A stretch of DNA of 64,000 nt from Pinibacter aurantiacus (lineage in GTDB: Bacteria; Bacteroidota; Bacteroidia; Chitinophagales; Chitinophagaceae): positions 310,001 to 374,000 of the forward strand of contig NZ_JAHSPG010000006.1 of NCBI RefSeq assembly GCF_019130065.1, written 5' to 3'. The position numbers were made by a program, and so were the translations under genes. Every line of letters starts with the position of its first letter. Positions within the stretch are counted from its first letter, which is position 1. This document shows positions 41,171-50,475 of this stretch, in pieces. The notes beneath the pieces are model-generated. The model was not told the DNA's origin. It worked only from the letters and a program-made list of their open reading frames with translations, and did not search any database.

Positions 41171-43954
41171 ATGAGACGATTTCTATTAACATACATCACA
41201 ATATTGTCTGTTCTGTCTTCTATCGCACAGAACACGGAAATCCAATACCTGTCAGGCACGGGCAACGATAATACTGTTGATTGGCAATTCTACTGCACAG
41301 AAGGCCGCAATTCCGGCAAGTGGACAACGATGCCTGTACCTAGCTGTTGGGAACTGCAGGGCGTTGGGAAATACAATTATGGTTTCAACAAAGACAGCGC
41401 TAAAGGAAAAGAAAAGGGACTGTACAGATACACTTTCAAGGTGCCGGCAGATTGGAAAAAGAAAGTGGTGAACATCGTGTTTGAAGGAAGCATGACAGAC
41501 ACAGACGTAAAGATCAATGGCAAAGTAGCAGGAGCGAAACACCAGGGATCTTTTTACGTTTTCAAATATGATATCAGCAAGTTGCTGAAATATGGGAAAG
41601 ATAATTTGCTGGAAGTAACGGTGGCAAAACACTCCGATAATAAATCTGTCAATGAGGCCGAACGCAAGGCTGACTTCTGGATATTCGGGGGCATCTTCAG
41701 ACCCGTTTATTTAGAGGCTTTGCCGCAGCAACATATTGAGAAGGTCGCAGTAAATGCGAAAGCGAATGGCGAGGTTGATGCAAATGTATTTCTTTCTAAA
41801 AATAGTAAAGCAACAGAAATAAAAGTACAGCTCTACTCGCTGGCTGGAAAGGAGATAGGAATCGCCGCTGTTGATAAAATAAGCGCCAGTGATAGTGTTG
41901 TTGAAGTAAGGACTTTATACAAAAATGTTAGACAGTGGACTTCTGAAACACCTGATTTATACAATGTGGTATTTACGCTGATGCAAAATGGCAACGTGTT
42001 GCATGCAGTGTCCAAACGTATTGGTTTTAGAACCGTCGAAGTAAAAGAACGTGATGGTATTTACGTCAATGGCGTAAAAGTAAAAATGAAAGGTGTGAAC
42101 CGTCATTCATTTTGGCCAACATCCGGAAGGACAACCAGCAAGGGGAGAAGTATAGCAGATGTGTTGCTAATGAAGGAAATGAACATGAATGCGGTGCGGA
42201 TGAGTCACTATCCGCCGGACAGTCATTTCCTGGATGTATGTGATTCGCTCGGGTTATTTGTGATGGATGAGTTGGCAGGATGGCATGGCCACTATGATAC
42301 ACCAACCGGGAAGAAGTTGTTGAAAGAAATGATGGACAACGATGAAAATCATCCGTCGATTATCTTTTGGGCCAACGGAAATGAAGGAGGGCATAACCTG
42401 GAACTGGATCAATATTTCAGGCAATGGGATATGCAACAACGTCCTGTAATTCACCCGTGGCAAGTGTTTAGTGGATTTGATACACAGCACTACCGCGATT
42501 TCGATTATGGTATCGGTAATTATATGCATGGGCACAACATTGTAATGCCAACAGAATTTTTACATGGTATGTACGATGGTGGCCACGGTGCAGGTTTGTA
42601 TGATTATTGGGAAGAGATGTGGCGTAACCCCATCTGTGCAGGTGGTTTCTTGTGGGTGTTTGCTGACGAAGGTGTTGTTCGGACAGACAAAGGGGGAATC
42701 ATCGATACAGACAAAGAACATGCTCCCGATGGAATCGTTGGACCCTATCATGAAAAAGAAGGAAGTTTTTTCACTATTAAAGAAGTTTGGTCGCCAATAT
42801 TTTTCGAGCGAAAAGATATTACAACAGCATTTGATGGTAGTCTGAAAATAGAGAACCGTTATCATTTTACCAATATCAATAGCTGTTCTTTTCAATGGAA
42901 GTTGCAAAAGCTTGGAAGTGTAAATGATCAGGCGAATCTTTCTTCAAAATCTGGAACCATTGCTGCTCCTGATGTTAAGCCATTGGAAAAGGGCTTGTTG
43001 AAAATTGAGCTTCCTGCAGATTGGCAGAATTATGACGTGTTATATGTAACAGCGAAAGATCCTTTCAATCGTGAAATATTTACATGGAGTTTTAAAATAA
43101 CATTGCCTTCAGGAACAGCTGTCGGTATTGTTAAGAAGGATGGTGATGCTAGCGTGAAAATAGAAAAACAGGATTCGTTATATATTGTGAATGCAGGTAA
43201 TGTGCAGCTAACGTTTAGTCGTAATACAGGGTTGCTGAGAGAAGTAAAGAATGATAAAGGCATTATTCCCTTCAACAACGGCCCCATTGTGGACGAAGGT
43301 GCTACGAACTTTGCAGGCTTTACAGATACAGTTGAAGGAAACAACATTGTGATAAGATCGACCTTTGACAGAAAGCAATCGTACAACACACTTGAATGGA
43401 CCATCTATCCATCCGGCTGGATAAAAATGAAAGTGAATTATTTTCCTGCAGCCTATTTAACAGATGTAGTTGGTGTGGATTTTTCATTTCCTGAATACGC
43501 AATGAAGTCTGTGAAATACATGGGTGATGGGCCTTACAGAGTTTGGAAGAACAGAATGAAGGGGACTCAATTTGGCGTGTGGGAGAAAGAATACAACAAC
43601 ACTGCAACCGGGGAAGTGCCTTTTGTATATCCTGAATTCAAAGGGTATCATTCAAATATGTACTGGTGCAAATTCTTCACGAGCAATCAGAATTTTACGG
43701 TGGTTACAGAGAATGAAGATATTTTCTTAAGACTGTTTACACCAAAGGTTTCAAAAGATCCGTATCAGAATTTCGTGCCGGTGTTTCCGGGGGGAGATAT
43801 TTCCTTTATGCAGGGGATATCAGCCATTGGAACAAAAACGCAAAAGCCTTTGACAACAGGAATAATGGCGCAGAAGAATATTTTTTACGATTACGAAAAA
43901 GAAAAAGACAGGGCATTGTTCATAACGCTATACTTTGATTTTACAGGCAAATAG
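41171..43954 (+). CDS. GH2-family glycosidase, exported, second copy
   Basis: A 927-residue exported GH2 enzyme, cleaved after residue 20 (LSSIAQ). Sugar-binding domain: MPVPSCWELQGVGKYNYGF, GLYRYTFKVPADWKKK, FWIFGGIFRPVYLEAL. In the TIM barrel the acid/base is E405 in WANGNEGG and the nucleophile E462 in MPTEFLHG. MKGVNRHSFWPTSGR and NAVRMSHYPPDSHFLDVCD are typical of the family. A long C-terminal region of about 350 residues ends in a beta-galactosidase small-chain-like domain (VQLTFSRNTGLLREVKNDKG, SVKYMGDGPYRVWKNRMKGT). The first ordered segment after the signal peptide is short compared with LacZ-type enzymes. Specificity could be beta-galactose, beta-glucuronate or alpha-L-arabinopyranose; rhamnogalacturonan loci contain GH2 enzymes of all three kinds. 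The GH78 gene follows 13 bp downstream. Confidence 0.9.
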   Translation: MRRFLLTYITILSVLSSIAQNTEIQYLSGTGNDNTVDWQFYCTEGRNSGKWTTMPVPSCWELQGVGKYNYGFNKDSAKGKEKGLYRYTFKVPADWKKKVVNIVFEGSMTDTDVKINGKVAGAKHQGSFYVFKYDISKLLKYGKDNLLEVTVAKHSDNKSVNEAERKADFWIFGGIFRPVYLEALPQQHIEKVAVNAKANGEVDANVFLSKNSKATEIKVQLYSLAGKEIGIAAVDKISASDSVVEVRTLYKNVRQWTSETPDLYNVVFTLMQNGNVLHAVSKRIGFRTVEVKERDGIYVNGVKVKMKGVNRHSFWPTSGRTTSKGRSIADVLLMKEMNMNAVRMSHYPPDSHFLDVCDSLGLFVMDELAGWHGHYDTPTGKKLLKEMMDNDENHPSIIFWANGNEGGHNLELDQYFRQWDMQQRPVIHPWQVFSGFDTQHYRDFDYGIGNYMHGHNIVMPTEFLHGMYDGGHGAGLYDYWEEMWRNPICAGGFLWVFADEGVVRTDKGGIIDTDKEHAPDGIVGPYHEKEGSFFTIKEVWSPIFFERKDITTAFDGSLKIENRYHFTNINSCSFQWKLQKLGSVNDQANLSSKSGTIAAPDVKPLEKGLLKIELPADWQNYDVLYVTAKDPFNREIFTWSFKITLPSGTAVGIVKKDGDASVKIEKQDSLYIVNAGNVQLTFSRNTGLLREVKNDKGIIPFNNGPIVDEGATNFAGFTDTVEGNNIVIRSTFDRKQSYNTLEWTIYPSGWIKMKVNYFPAAYLTDVVGVDFSFPEYAMKSVKYMGDGPYRVWKNRMKGTQFGVWEKEYNNTATGEVPFVYPEFKGYHSNMYWCKFFTSNQNFTVVTENEDIFLRLFTPKVSKDPYQNFVPVFPGGDISFMQGISAIGTKTQKPLTTGIMAQKNIFYDYEKEKDRALFITLYFDFTGK

Positions 43955-43967
43955 ATGAAATAATATC

Positions 43968-46712
43968 ATGAAGTACATTATTATCAATATTGTTTTGCTG
44001 GTGGCAATTGTTGCTTCTTCTTTCACCCAAAGGATTGAGACGACAAATCTTCGTTGTGAAATGCTGCAGAATCCGCAAGGTATTGATGTTGTTCATCCGA
44101 GACTTAGTTGGGAGATAAGCGACACGAGAAATAGCGTTCAGACTGCCTATCAAATTTTGGTTTCTTCTTCGCAGAAAAAACTCGACGCAAACGATGGTGA
44201 TGTATGGAACTCCGGCAAAGTAAACACCGATCGATCCATACACGTGTTGTATAGTGGAAATTCTTTGAAGAGCAAAACGGCATACTACTGGAAGGTTAAA
44301 GTTTGGACGAACCATAGAGAAATGCCGTGGAGTAAAACAGCGGAGTGGAGCGTGGGAATCCTGGATGTAAATGAATGGAAAGCAAAATGGATCGGTTGGG
44401 AAAAACCATTTGCATGGGATAGTGTTACAAAGTTTTCAAGATTGTCTGCACGATACCTTCGTAAACAATTCGAATCAACGTCTCGCGTAAAAAGAGCAAC
44501 GGCATATATCTCTGGATTGGGGTTATATGAACTGTATATCAACGGTAAAAAGATTGGTGACCAGGTGTTGGCACCGTCTCCAACGGATTTCACGAAAGAT
44601 GTAATGTATAATACGTTTGACGTAACCGAAAGTATTCAGAAGGGGAAAAATATAATAGCAACGGTACTTGGCAACGGCAGATTTTTCACTATGCGCCAGA
44701 ACTACAAGCCTCAAAAGATCAAAACATTCGGTTTTCCAAAAATGATATTGCAGCTTGAAATAGAGTATACAGATGGCAAGCGTGAGACAATTATTAGCGA
44801 CGATACATGGAAACTCTGTGGCGATGGGCCTATTCGTTCCAACAATGAATATGATGGAGAAGAGTATGACGCCGGGAAAGAAATGAATGGATGGGATAAA
44901 GCATCTTTTAATGACAGCAAATGGGAAACACCGGAATTGGTGGAGGCTCCCGGAGGCAGGCTTAATGCCCAGATGAATGAGTTTGTGAAAGTAATGAAGG
45001 TCGTGAAACCTGTTTCTGTTAAAGAACTAAAGCCTGGCGTTTACATAATGGACATGGGGCAAAACATGGCTGGTTGGGTAAAGATGAAGGTAAAAGGAAA
45101 CGCCGGTGATTCGGTGGTGTTGCGTTTTGGTGAAAGCTTAAAGCCCGATGGAGAACTGTACACCAGGAATCTACGTGATGCCATTTCAACAGACAAATAC
45201 ATTCTGAAAGGCAAAGGCACTGAGGAATGGCGGCCTTCATTCGTGTATCATGGCTTTCGCTATGTAGAAATTTCGAGTTATCCGGGAACGCCCTCTGTTG
45301 CTGACTTTGAAGGTGAGGTTGTATATGATGACGTTGCTACTATCGGAGATTTAGAGACTTCGAATCAAACAATTAACCAGGTTTATAAAAATGCATGGTG
45401 GGGTATAGCTTCCAACTACAAGGGAATGCCAATCGATTGCCCGCAACGTAATGAACGTATGCCCTGGCTGGGCGATCGCGCTACAGGTGCATATGGTGAG
45501 AGTTTCGTTTTCGACAATGCAAAGCTGTATGCAAAATGGCTGGATGACATCGAAGCCGCACAAAAACCAGATGGCGCAATCCCTGACGTGGCGCCCGCTT
45601 ACTGGAACTATTACAGTGATAATGTAACATGGCCGGGAACATATTTTCTTGTTGCTGACATGTTGTATCATCAGTTTGGTGATCAAGAGCCAATTGCAAA
45701 GCATTATGCGTCTATGAAAAAGTGGATGGACTACATGCGCGATAAGTACATGAAAAACGATTTGATTACCAAAGACAAGTACGGTGATTGGTGCGTGCCT
45801 CCTGAATCCAAAGAGTTGATTCATTCAAAAGACTCATTACGCAACACAGACGGTGTGTTGATTGCGACCGCCAGCTACTACAAGCTACTTACATTGATGA
45901 AAGGCTTTGCAACAATGCTTGGCAAGACAAACGATGTCGCAGAATATGATGGGATAAGCGAAAAGATTAAGACTGCGTTTAATAATAAATTTTTCAATCA
46001 AAATACGTATAGTTATAGTAACAACACTGTTACGGCGAATTTGTTACCGTTGTATTTTGACATGGTGCCTGAACGGAACAAGCAGCAGGTTTTTTATAAC
46101 ATTACTAACAAGATTGTAAAGGAGAACAATTCACACATCAGCACCGGAGTTATTGGCACGCAATGGCTCATGCGCGGCTTAACTAATAATGGGCAGCCGG
46201 AAATAGCATACACACTTGCTTCAAACAAAGATTATCCAAGTTGGGGCTATATGGTTGAAAATGGCGCCACTACTATTTGGGAGCTTTGGAATGGCAACAC
46301 AGCCAATCCTGAAATGAATTCACAGAATCACATTATGTTGTTAGGCGATTTAATTGTGTGGTACTATGAAAACCTTGCTGGCATTAAATCAGATGATAAG
46401 GAAGTTGCGTTCAAAAGGATAATTATGAAACCTTCTTTCGTGAAAGAGCTGAGCTCAGTGAACGCTTCCTATCATTCAATGTATGGTGCCATAAAAAGCA
46501 GCTGGAATAGAATTGACAACTCGATTGGATGGAATATTGCTGTTCCTGCGAATTGCAAAGCAGTAATATATTTTCCAGTTGATAAGAAAAATATTGTTGA
46601 GAAAAACAGAAGCATTCAAACCATGGAAGGAATAAAATATCTTGGAACGCAAGGTGGGCAGGAAGTGTATGAGATTGGATCGGGGGTGTATTCGTTTATG
46701 ATCAGCGATTAA
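43968..46712 (+). CDS. GH78 alpha-L-rhamnosidase, exported
   Basis: A 914-residue GH78 enzyme with an N-terminal signal segment (to about 20). Domain order is the usual one: a fibronectin-like domain (LRCEMLQNPQGIDVVHPRLS, WEISD), the rhamnosidase N domain (AKWIGWEKP, RYLRKQF, LGLYELYINGKKIGDQVLAP), a concanavalin-like domain (YIMDMGQNMAGWVKMKVKGN), the (alpha/alpha)6 barrel with DCPQRNERMPWLGD (490-503, general acid E496) and GATTIWELWNG (E772), and a C-terminal beta domain. It inverts and removes alpha-L-rhamnose. It is one of three rhamnosidases here together with GH106 and the second GH78, which suggests several distinct rhamnosyl linkages in the substrate. All catalytic residues are in place. 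Confidence 0.95.
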   Translation: MKYIIINIVLLVAIVASSFTQRIETTNLRCEMLQNPQGIDVVHPRLSWEISDTRNSVQTAYQILVSSSQKKLDANDGDVWNSGKVNTDRSIHVLYSGNSLKSKTAYYWKVKVWTNHREMPWSKTAEWSVGILDVNEWKAKWIGWEKPFAWDSVTKFSRLSARYLRKQFESTSRVKRATAYISGLGLYELYINGKKIGDQVLAPSPTDFTKDVMYNTFDVTESIQKGKNIIATVLGNGRFFTMRQNYKPQKIKTFGFPKMILQLEIEYTDGKRETIISDDTWKLCGDGPIRSNNEYDGEEYDAGKEMNGWDKASFNDSKWETPELVEAPGGRLNAQMNEFVKVMKVVKPVSVKELKPGVYIMDMGQNMAGWVKMKVKGNAGDSVVLRFGESLKPDGELYTRNLRDAISTDKYILKGKGTEEWRPSFVYHGFRYVEISSYPGTPSVADFEGEVVYDDVATIGDLETSNQTINQVYKNAWWGIASNYKGMPIDCPQRNERMPWLGDRATGAYGESFVFDNAKLYAKWLDDIEAAQKPDGAIPDVAPAYWNYYSDNVTWPGTYFLVADMLYHQFGDQEPIAKHYASMKKWMDYMRDKYMKNDLITKDKYGDWCVPPESKELIHSKDSLRNTDGVLIATASYYKLLTLMKGFATMLGKTNDVAEYDGISEKIKTAFNNKFFNQNTYSYSNNTVTANLLPLYFDMVPERNKQQVFYNITNKIVKENNSHISTGVIGTQWLMRGLTNNGQPEIAYTLASNKDYPSWGYMVENGATTIWELWNGNTANPEMNSQNHIMLLGDLIVWYYENLAGIKSDDKEVAFKRIIMKPSFVKELSSVNASYHSMYGAIKSSWNRIDNSIGWNIAVPANCKAVIYFPVDKKNIVEKNRSIQTMEGIKYLGTQGGQEVYEIGSGVYSFMISD

Positions 46713-46718
46713 AATATT

Positions 46719-46788
46719 TACCACTAAGGCACCGAGGTATATAAGAGTCCTCTTAGTGAAACTTAGTGTTCTCAGTGTCTTAGTGGTA
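46719..46788. repeat. Hairpin repeat, family B, copy 4 (truncated arm)
   Basis: The left arm is cut to TACCACTAAGGCACCGAGG (46719-46737), while the right arm is complete (46752-46788). It ends 14 bp before the next ATG, the same distance as copy 3. Confidence 0.75.
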
Positions 46789-46802
46789 ATAAAAACTATA
46801 GC

Positions 46803-47930
46803 ATGAAAAAACTGTTTTTGATATTATTAGTATCTGTAAATATTGTTGCCACACAAGGCCAGCGGCCCTGGAAAAAAGGCATCATCGTTGATGAATTCAT
46901 CTGCGACAATCCTCCATTCCCCGAGAGTCATGCATCAACCATCGTAGAAACACCACAAGGCTTGGTTGCCGCATGGTTTGGTGGAACAAAAGAAAGAAAT
47001 CCCGATGTGTGCATTTGGGTAAGTCAAAAGAAGAACGGTCAATGGACAAAACCGCAGAACGTTGCCAACGGCATCATCAACGATACGCTACGCTATGCAT
47101 GCTGGAACCCTGTGTTGTACCAGGTGCCGGGGGGTGAGTTATGGTTGTTCTACAAAGTGGGGCCAAATGTCGCGGGTTGGAAAGGTTGGATGCTGCGCTC
47201 AAAGGACAATGGCAATACATGGTCATCGCCGGAAGCTTTGCCAGATGGGTTTTTAGGGCCCATTAAGAACAAACCTGTAATGATCGACGGGAGAATTATT
47301 TGTCCTTCCAGCACCGAAGCCGGAGGATGGAAAGCTCATTTTGAAGTGACCGATGTCAATGCAAAAACGTGGCAGATGATTGGGCCAATCAATGATGGCA
47401 AAATGTTGTCATTCATTCAACCATCTATTGTTCTTTACAAAGATGGAAGCCTGCAAGCATTGGGCAGAAGCAAAGACAGAGCGATTGTAGAAACATGGTC
47501 ACACGATAGAGGCAACACGTGGTCCGCTGTTGCGGCAACAGATATGCCCAACAATAATTCAGGCACAGATGCGGTGACATTAAAGGACGGGAGACAGTTG
47601 CTGGTGTATAACCATGTTAGGCCTGCAGACAGTTTAAAGAATGGCAAAGGTGCGAGGACTCCTCTAAACATTGCCGTTTCCAAAGATGGTAAAATATGGT
47701 ATGCCGCGGCAATACTGGAAAATTCGCCGATTAGTCAATATTCTTACCCTTCGGTTATTCAGTCAAAGGATGGCATGGTTCATATAGTTTACACCTGGAG
47801 AAGAAAGAAAATAAAGTATGTAATGATCGATCCAGCTAAGCTGGAAATGAAAAAAATAATCAACGGACAATGGCCAGCAATGAAAGGATACGAGGCGCCG
47901 AAGCCCGGATCAGAAATTGATTCGCCGTAG
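46803..47930 (+). CDS. BNR/Asp-box sialidase-fold protein, exported
   Basis: A 375-residue exported propeller protein of the BNR_2 group, with a signal peptide to about residue 19 (ATQGQ). Asp-box repeats are RSKDNGNTWSSPE (near 134), WSHDRGNTWSAVA (near 233) and the weaker AVSKDGKIWY. ESHASTIVETPQGLVAAWFG, then GTKERNPDVCIWVSQ and RYACWNPVLYQVPGGELWLF are typical of the short single-domain family. Unlike true sialidases I do not see the conserved arginine triad in the usual setting. In pectin and arabinogalactan loci such proteins are of mostly unknown activity. It could remove a terminal acidic sugar. The TAG stop is part of an A-family hairpin. Confidence 0.7.
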   Translation: MKKLFLILLVSVNIVATQGQRPWKKGIIVDEFICDNPPFPESHASTIVETPQGLVAAWFGGTKERNPDVCIWVSQKKNGQWTKPQNVANGIINDTLRYACWNPVLYQVPGGELWLFYKVGPNVAGWKGWMLRSKDNGNTWSSPEALPDGFLGPIKNKPVMIDGRIICPSSTEAGGWKAHFEVTDVNAKTWQMIGPINDGKMLSFIQPSIVLYKDGSLQALGRSKDRAIVETWSHDRGNTWSAVAATDMPNNNSGTDAVTLKDGRQLLVYNHVRPADSLKNGKGARTPLNIAVSKDGKIWYAAAILENSPISQYSYPSVIQSKDGMVHIVYTWRRKKIKYVMIDPAKLEMKKIINGQWPAMKGYEAPKPGSEIDSP

Positions 47931-48006
47931 AGACGCATGATAATGCGTCTCCGCAACAAGCCGCGTTCCTCAATAAGCCGCGTTCCACAACAAACCGCGT
48001 ACCGCC
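47928..48006. repeat. Hairpin repeat, family A, with short tandem tail
   Basis: GAGACGCAT (47930-47938), loop GATA, ATGCGTCTC (47943-47951) form perfect arms. The preceding GTA gives the TAG stop of the upstream gene. Imperfect direct repeats containing AACAAGCCGCGTTCC follow (47953-48006); a single related unit (GAACAAACCGCATGT) follows the hairpin at 54618. It fills the gap up to the esterase start at 48020. Confidence 0.8.
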
Positions 48007-48019
48007 AAACAAAAACAAC

Positions 48020-49396
48020 ATGCGAACCATATTAACCATAATCATTCTGCTAAACATCACGCAAATATTTGCGCAGCAAAATGCAGATGATAAATACAAG
48101 AAGCCATTGAAGCAGGTGCTGCAGGAAGTGCAAACAAAGTTCGGCGTGCGCATTAAGTTCGATAATAAAATGGTGGCTGATAAATGGGTTAGCTATGCAG
48201 ACTGGAGATACAGAGAGAATGCGGATGCTACGCTGGCCAACATTCTGACGCCATTCGACATGAAAGTGAATAAGGAGAATGATTCAACATTCAAGTTGAA
48301 AGAATATGAATACTATCGATGGAGTGTAGAAGACGGACAAAAGAAATTGAATGAACTCGCTGCGCTATACAACGACAAGGCTGCATGGGAAAAAAGAAAG
48401 GCAGTATTGAAACAGCAAATGCTTGAAGCGTTGGAGATTTCACCATTGCCCGCAAAGCCGGCTTCTAAAACAATTCTGGCGAACAAACGAACATTAGGAG
48501 ATTACACTGTTGAGAACTTTGCTATTGAAATGCTGCCGGGCGTATATGTTGCAGGATCAATTTATAAGCCCGCAAAGATCAAAGGGAGAATTCCTGTGGT
48601 GCTTTGTCCGGATGGGCATTGGCAGGCATGCCGTTATCGTCCGGATTGTCAATACAGATGTACAACATTGGCCCGGTTGGGAACAATTGCGGTTAGTTAT
48701 GACCTTTTTGCATGGGGTGAATCAATGTTGCAATTCAAGTATGAAGATCATCGCAAGAGTTTGGCGCAAACCATCCAGGTGTTGAATACGATTCGCATTC
48801 TTGATTACATCCTTACATTGCCTGAAGCAGATACTTCAAGAGTGGCGATCAGCGGCGGTTCCGGAGGAGGAAGTCTCACGGTATTAATGACAGCATTGGA
48901 CGATAGAATAAAATTGAGCGCACCTGTTGTTTCATTATCATGTTATATGTATGGCGGTTGTCCTTGTGAAAGCGGCATGCCGATTCATTTTGCAGGTGGT
49001 GGAACTGACAATGTAGAAATAGCCGCCATGGCTGCACCCCGTCCTATGTTGGTTGTTAGTGACGGACAGGACTGGACCGATCACGTTCCGCAAATTGAAA
49101 TGCCTTACCTGAAAAGGATGTATGGATTTTATGGAAAAGATGAGTTGGTGCAAAATGTACATCTACCCACGGAGGGGCATGATTTCGGAATCAACAAAAG
49201 AACACCGCTCTACAAGTTTATTGCTGCGAATTTTGGATTGGATTTGAAAAAGATAACGACAGCTTCGGGAGGTATTGACGAAACAAAAGTTATGATAGAG
49301 AAGGAAAATGCGATGTATGTATTTGGCGACAAAGGCGAGAGGTTGCCCGCAAATGCGATCAAGGGTTTTGATGCGTTGACGAAAATGTTTCGGTAA
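48020..49396 (+). CDS. Alpha/beta-hydrolase esterase with N-terminal STN-like domain
   Basis: A 458-residue exported protein (signal to IFAQ, about residue 20). Residues about 26-96 resemble an STN domain as found in SusC, FecA and secretins: PLKQVLQEVQTKFGVRIKF, then a beta pair and ADATLANILTPFDMKVNKEN before STFKLK. A helical linker precedes the alpha/beta-hydrolase domain (from about 150): VLCPDGHWQACRYRPDCQYR, the nucleophile S281 in ISGGSGGGS, an aspartate in VVSDGQDWTDH and the histidine in TEGHDFG. The hydrolase resembles acetyl-xylan esterase/dienelactone-hydrolase-like enzymes of carbohydrate loci, so it may remove acetyl or methyl esters from pectin. An STN domain on an enzyme is unusual, because it normally contacts an anti-sigma or TonB partner. 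Confidence 0.7.
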   Translation: MRTILTIIILLNITQIFAQQNADDKYKKPLKQVLQEVQTKFGVRIKFDNKMVADKWVSYADWRYRENADATLANILTPFDMKVNKENDSTFKLKEYEYYRWSVEDGQKKLNELAALYNDKAAWEKRKAVLKQQMLEALEISPLPAKPASKTILANKRTLGDYTVENFAIEMLPGVYVAGSIYKPAKIKGRIPVVLCPDGHWQACRYRPDCQYRCTTLARLGTIAVSYDLFAWGESMLQFKYEDHRKSLAQTIQVLNTIRILDYILTLPEADTSRVAISGGSGGGSLTVLMTALDDRIKLSAPVVSLSCYMYGGCPCESGMPIHFAGGGTDNVEIAAMAAPRPMLVVSDGQDWTDHVPQIEMPYLKRMYGFYGKDELVQNVHLPTEGHDFGINKRTPLYKFIAANFGLDLKKITTASGGIDETKVMIEKENAMYVFGDKGERLPANAIKGFDALTKMFR

Positions 49397-49434
49397 TTGA
49401 AAATTGAAAGTTGAAAGTTGAAAATGGGGTTGCG

Positions 49435-49464
49435 GTAGGGGTGAATCGCATTCGCCCTCTTGCA
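49435..49464. repeat. Hairpin repeat, family C, copy 3
   Basis: GTAGGGGTGAATCGCATTCG, then CCCTCTTGCA, nearly identical to copy 2 at 41135. It is preceded by TTGAAAATTGAAAGTTGAAA words directly after the esterase stop. The gap up to the next start at 49597 holds nothing else I recognise. Confidence 0.75.
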
Positions 49465-49596
49465 CCAAAACAATGCAAGATAAATACATGGTGACTTACT
49501 ACTGTTCAACAGCGAACAGATGTAAAAGTGAGTGACACAACGATCTCAAATAGAATTACAACTGTTGGTAACAAAAAAAACATTGAAAACAGACAT

Positions 49597-50475
49597 ATGA
49601 AAAATAAAATCTTTTGCGCAGCCATTTTGTTGGCTTGTGCACTAACAACAACCAACCTCAATGCGCAATCAAAGAAGTCCAGTTATAAAGTGGGGTTGAT
49701 TGATTTGATGTTGCTGAAACGCCAGAAACCGGGTGCCTTGCAGCTTACGAAAGATTTGAATGCAGACGGACTTGAAGTGGACATGGGTGGGCTTGGTCAG
49801 CGCGAATCATTTGATAACACTCTTGCAAATGACTCCATTCGTCAAATGTATTTGGATAAGATAAAGGATCTGAACATTGAGATATGCGCGTTGTCGATGT
49901 CTGGGTTCTATGCACAGTCATTTGCACACAAGCCAACTGCAGTAAAGGCTGTGGCGGATTGTATCGCTACAATGAAAAAGATGAATGTTAAGATTGGCTT
50001 TCTTCCTTTGGGAACAAATTCTGATTTAACTGAGCATCCGCAAGTGCGTGATACTGTTGTGCAGCGCTTGAAAGAAGTGGCAAAGATTGCAGAGAAAGAA
50101 AACGTGATCATTGCCATAGAAACATCTATTTCTGCCGCAGACCAGGTGAAACTGCTGAAGGATATTGGTTCTCCTGCAATTAAAATTTCTTACAACTTCC
50201 AGAACGCGTATCAGCGCGGAAGAGACCTGGCAACTGAATTGCAAACATTAGGAGCAAAAAATATCGCGCAAATACACTGTACAAACAAAGACAGCGTGTG
50301 GTTGCAAAATGATCCGCAGGTTGATTTATCGGCGACTAAGAAGGTGTTGGATAAAATGAAATGGCACGGATGGCTGATCATTGAGCGTTCAAGAGATGCA
50401 AAACAATCGAGAAATGTGAAAGCTAACTATGGCGCGAATGTGGCGTATGTGAAATCGATTTTCGAACAGGGATAA
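49597..50475 (+). CDS. Exported xylose-isomerase-like TIM-barrel protein
   Basis: A 292-residue protein of the sugar-phosphate isomerase/epimerase (AP_endonuc_2-like) family with a signal peptide (MKNKIFCAAILLACALTTTN, then LNAQ). The barrel shows LNADGLEVDMGGLGQRESFD, LNIEICALSMSGFYAQSFAH, ENVIIAIETSIS and NIAQIHCTNKDSVW, with E and H residues at typical metal-binding positions. I chose the ATG at 49597; 23 codons upstream in the same frame do not look like a signal peptide. Most family members are cytoplasmic, so export to the periplasm is notable. It may act on a free sugar or be a non-catalytic or hydrolytic variant. Its TAA stop opens an F-family repeat. Confidence 0.75.
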   Translation: MKNKIFCAAILLACALTTTNLNAQSKKSSYKVGLIDLMLLKRQKPGALQLTKDLNADGLEVDMGGLGQRESFDNTLANDSIRQMYLDKIKDLNIEICALSMSGFYAQSFAHKPTAVKAVADCIATMKKMNVKIGFLPLGTNSDLTEHPQVRDTVVQRLKEVAKIAEKENVIIAIETSISAADQVKLLKDIGSPAIKISYNFQNAYQRGRDLATELQTLGAKNIAQIHCTNKDSVWLQNDPQVDLSATKKVLDKMKWHGWLIIERSRDAKQSRNVKANYGANVAYVKSIFEQG

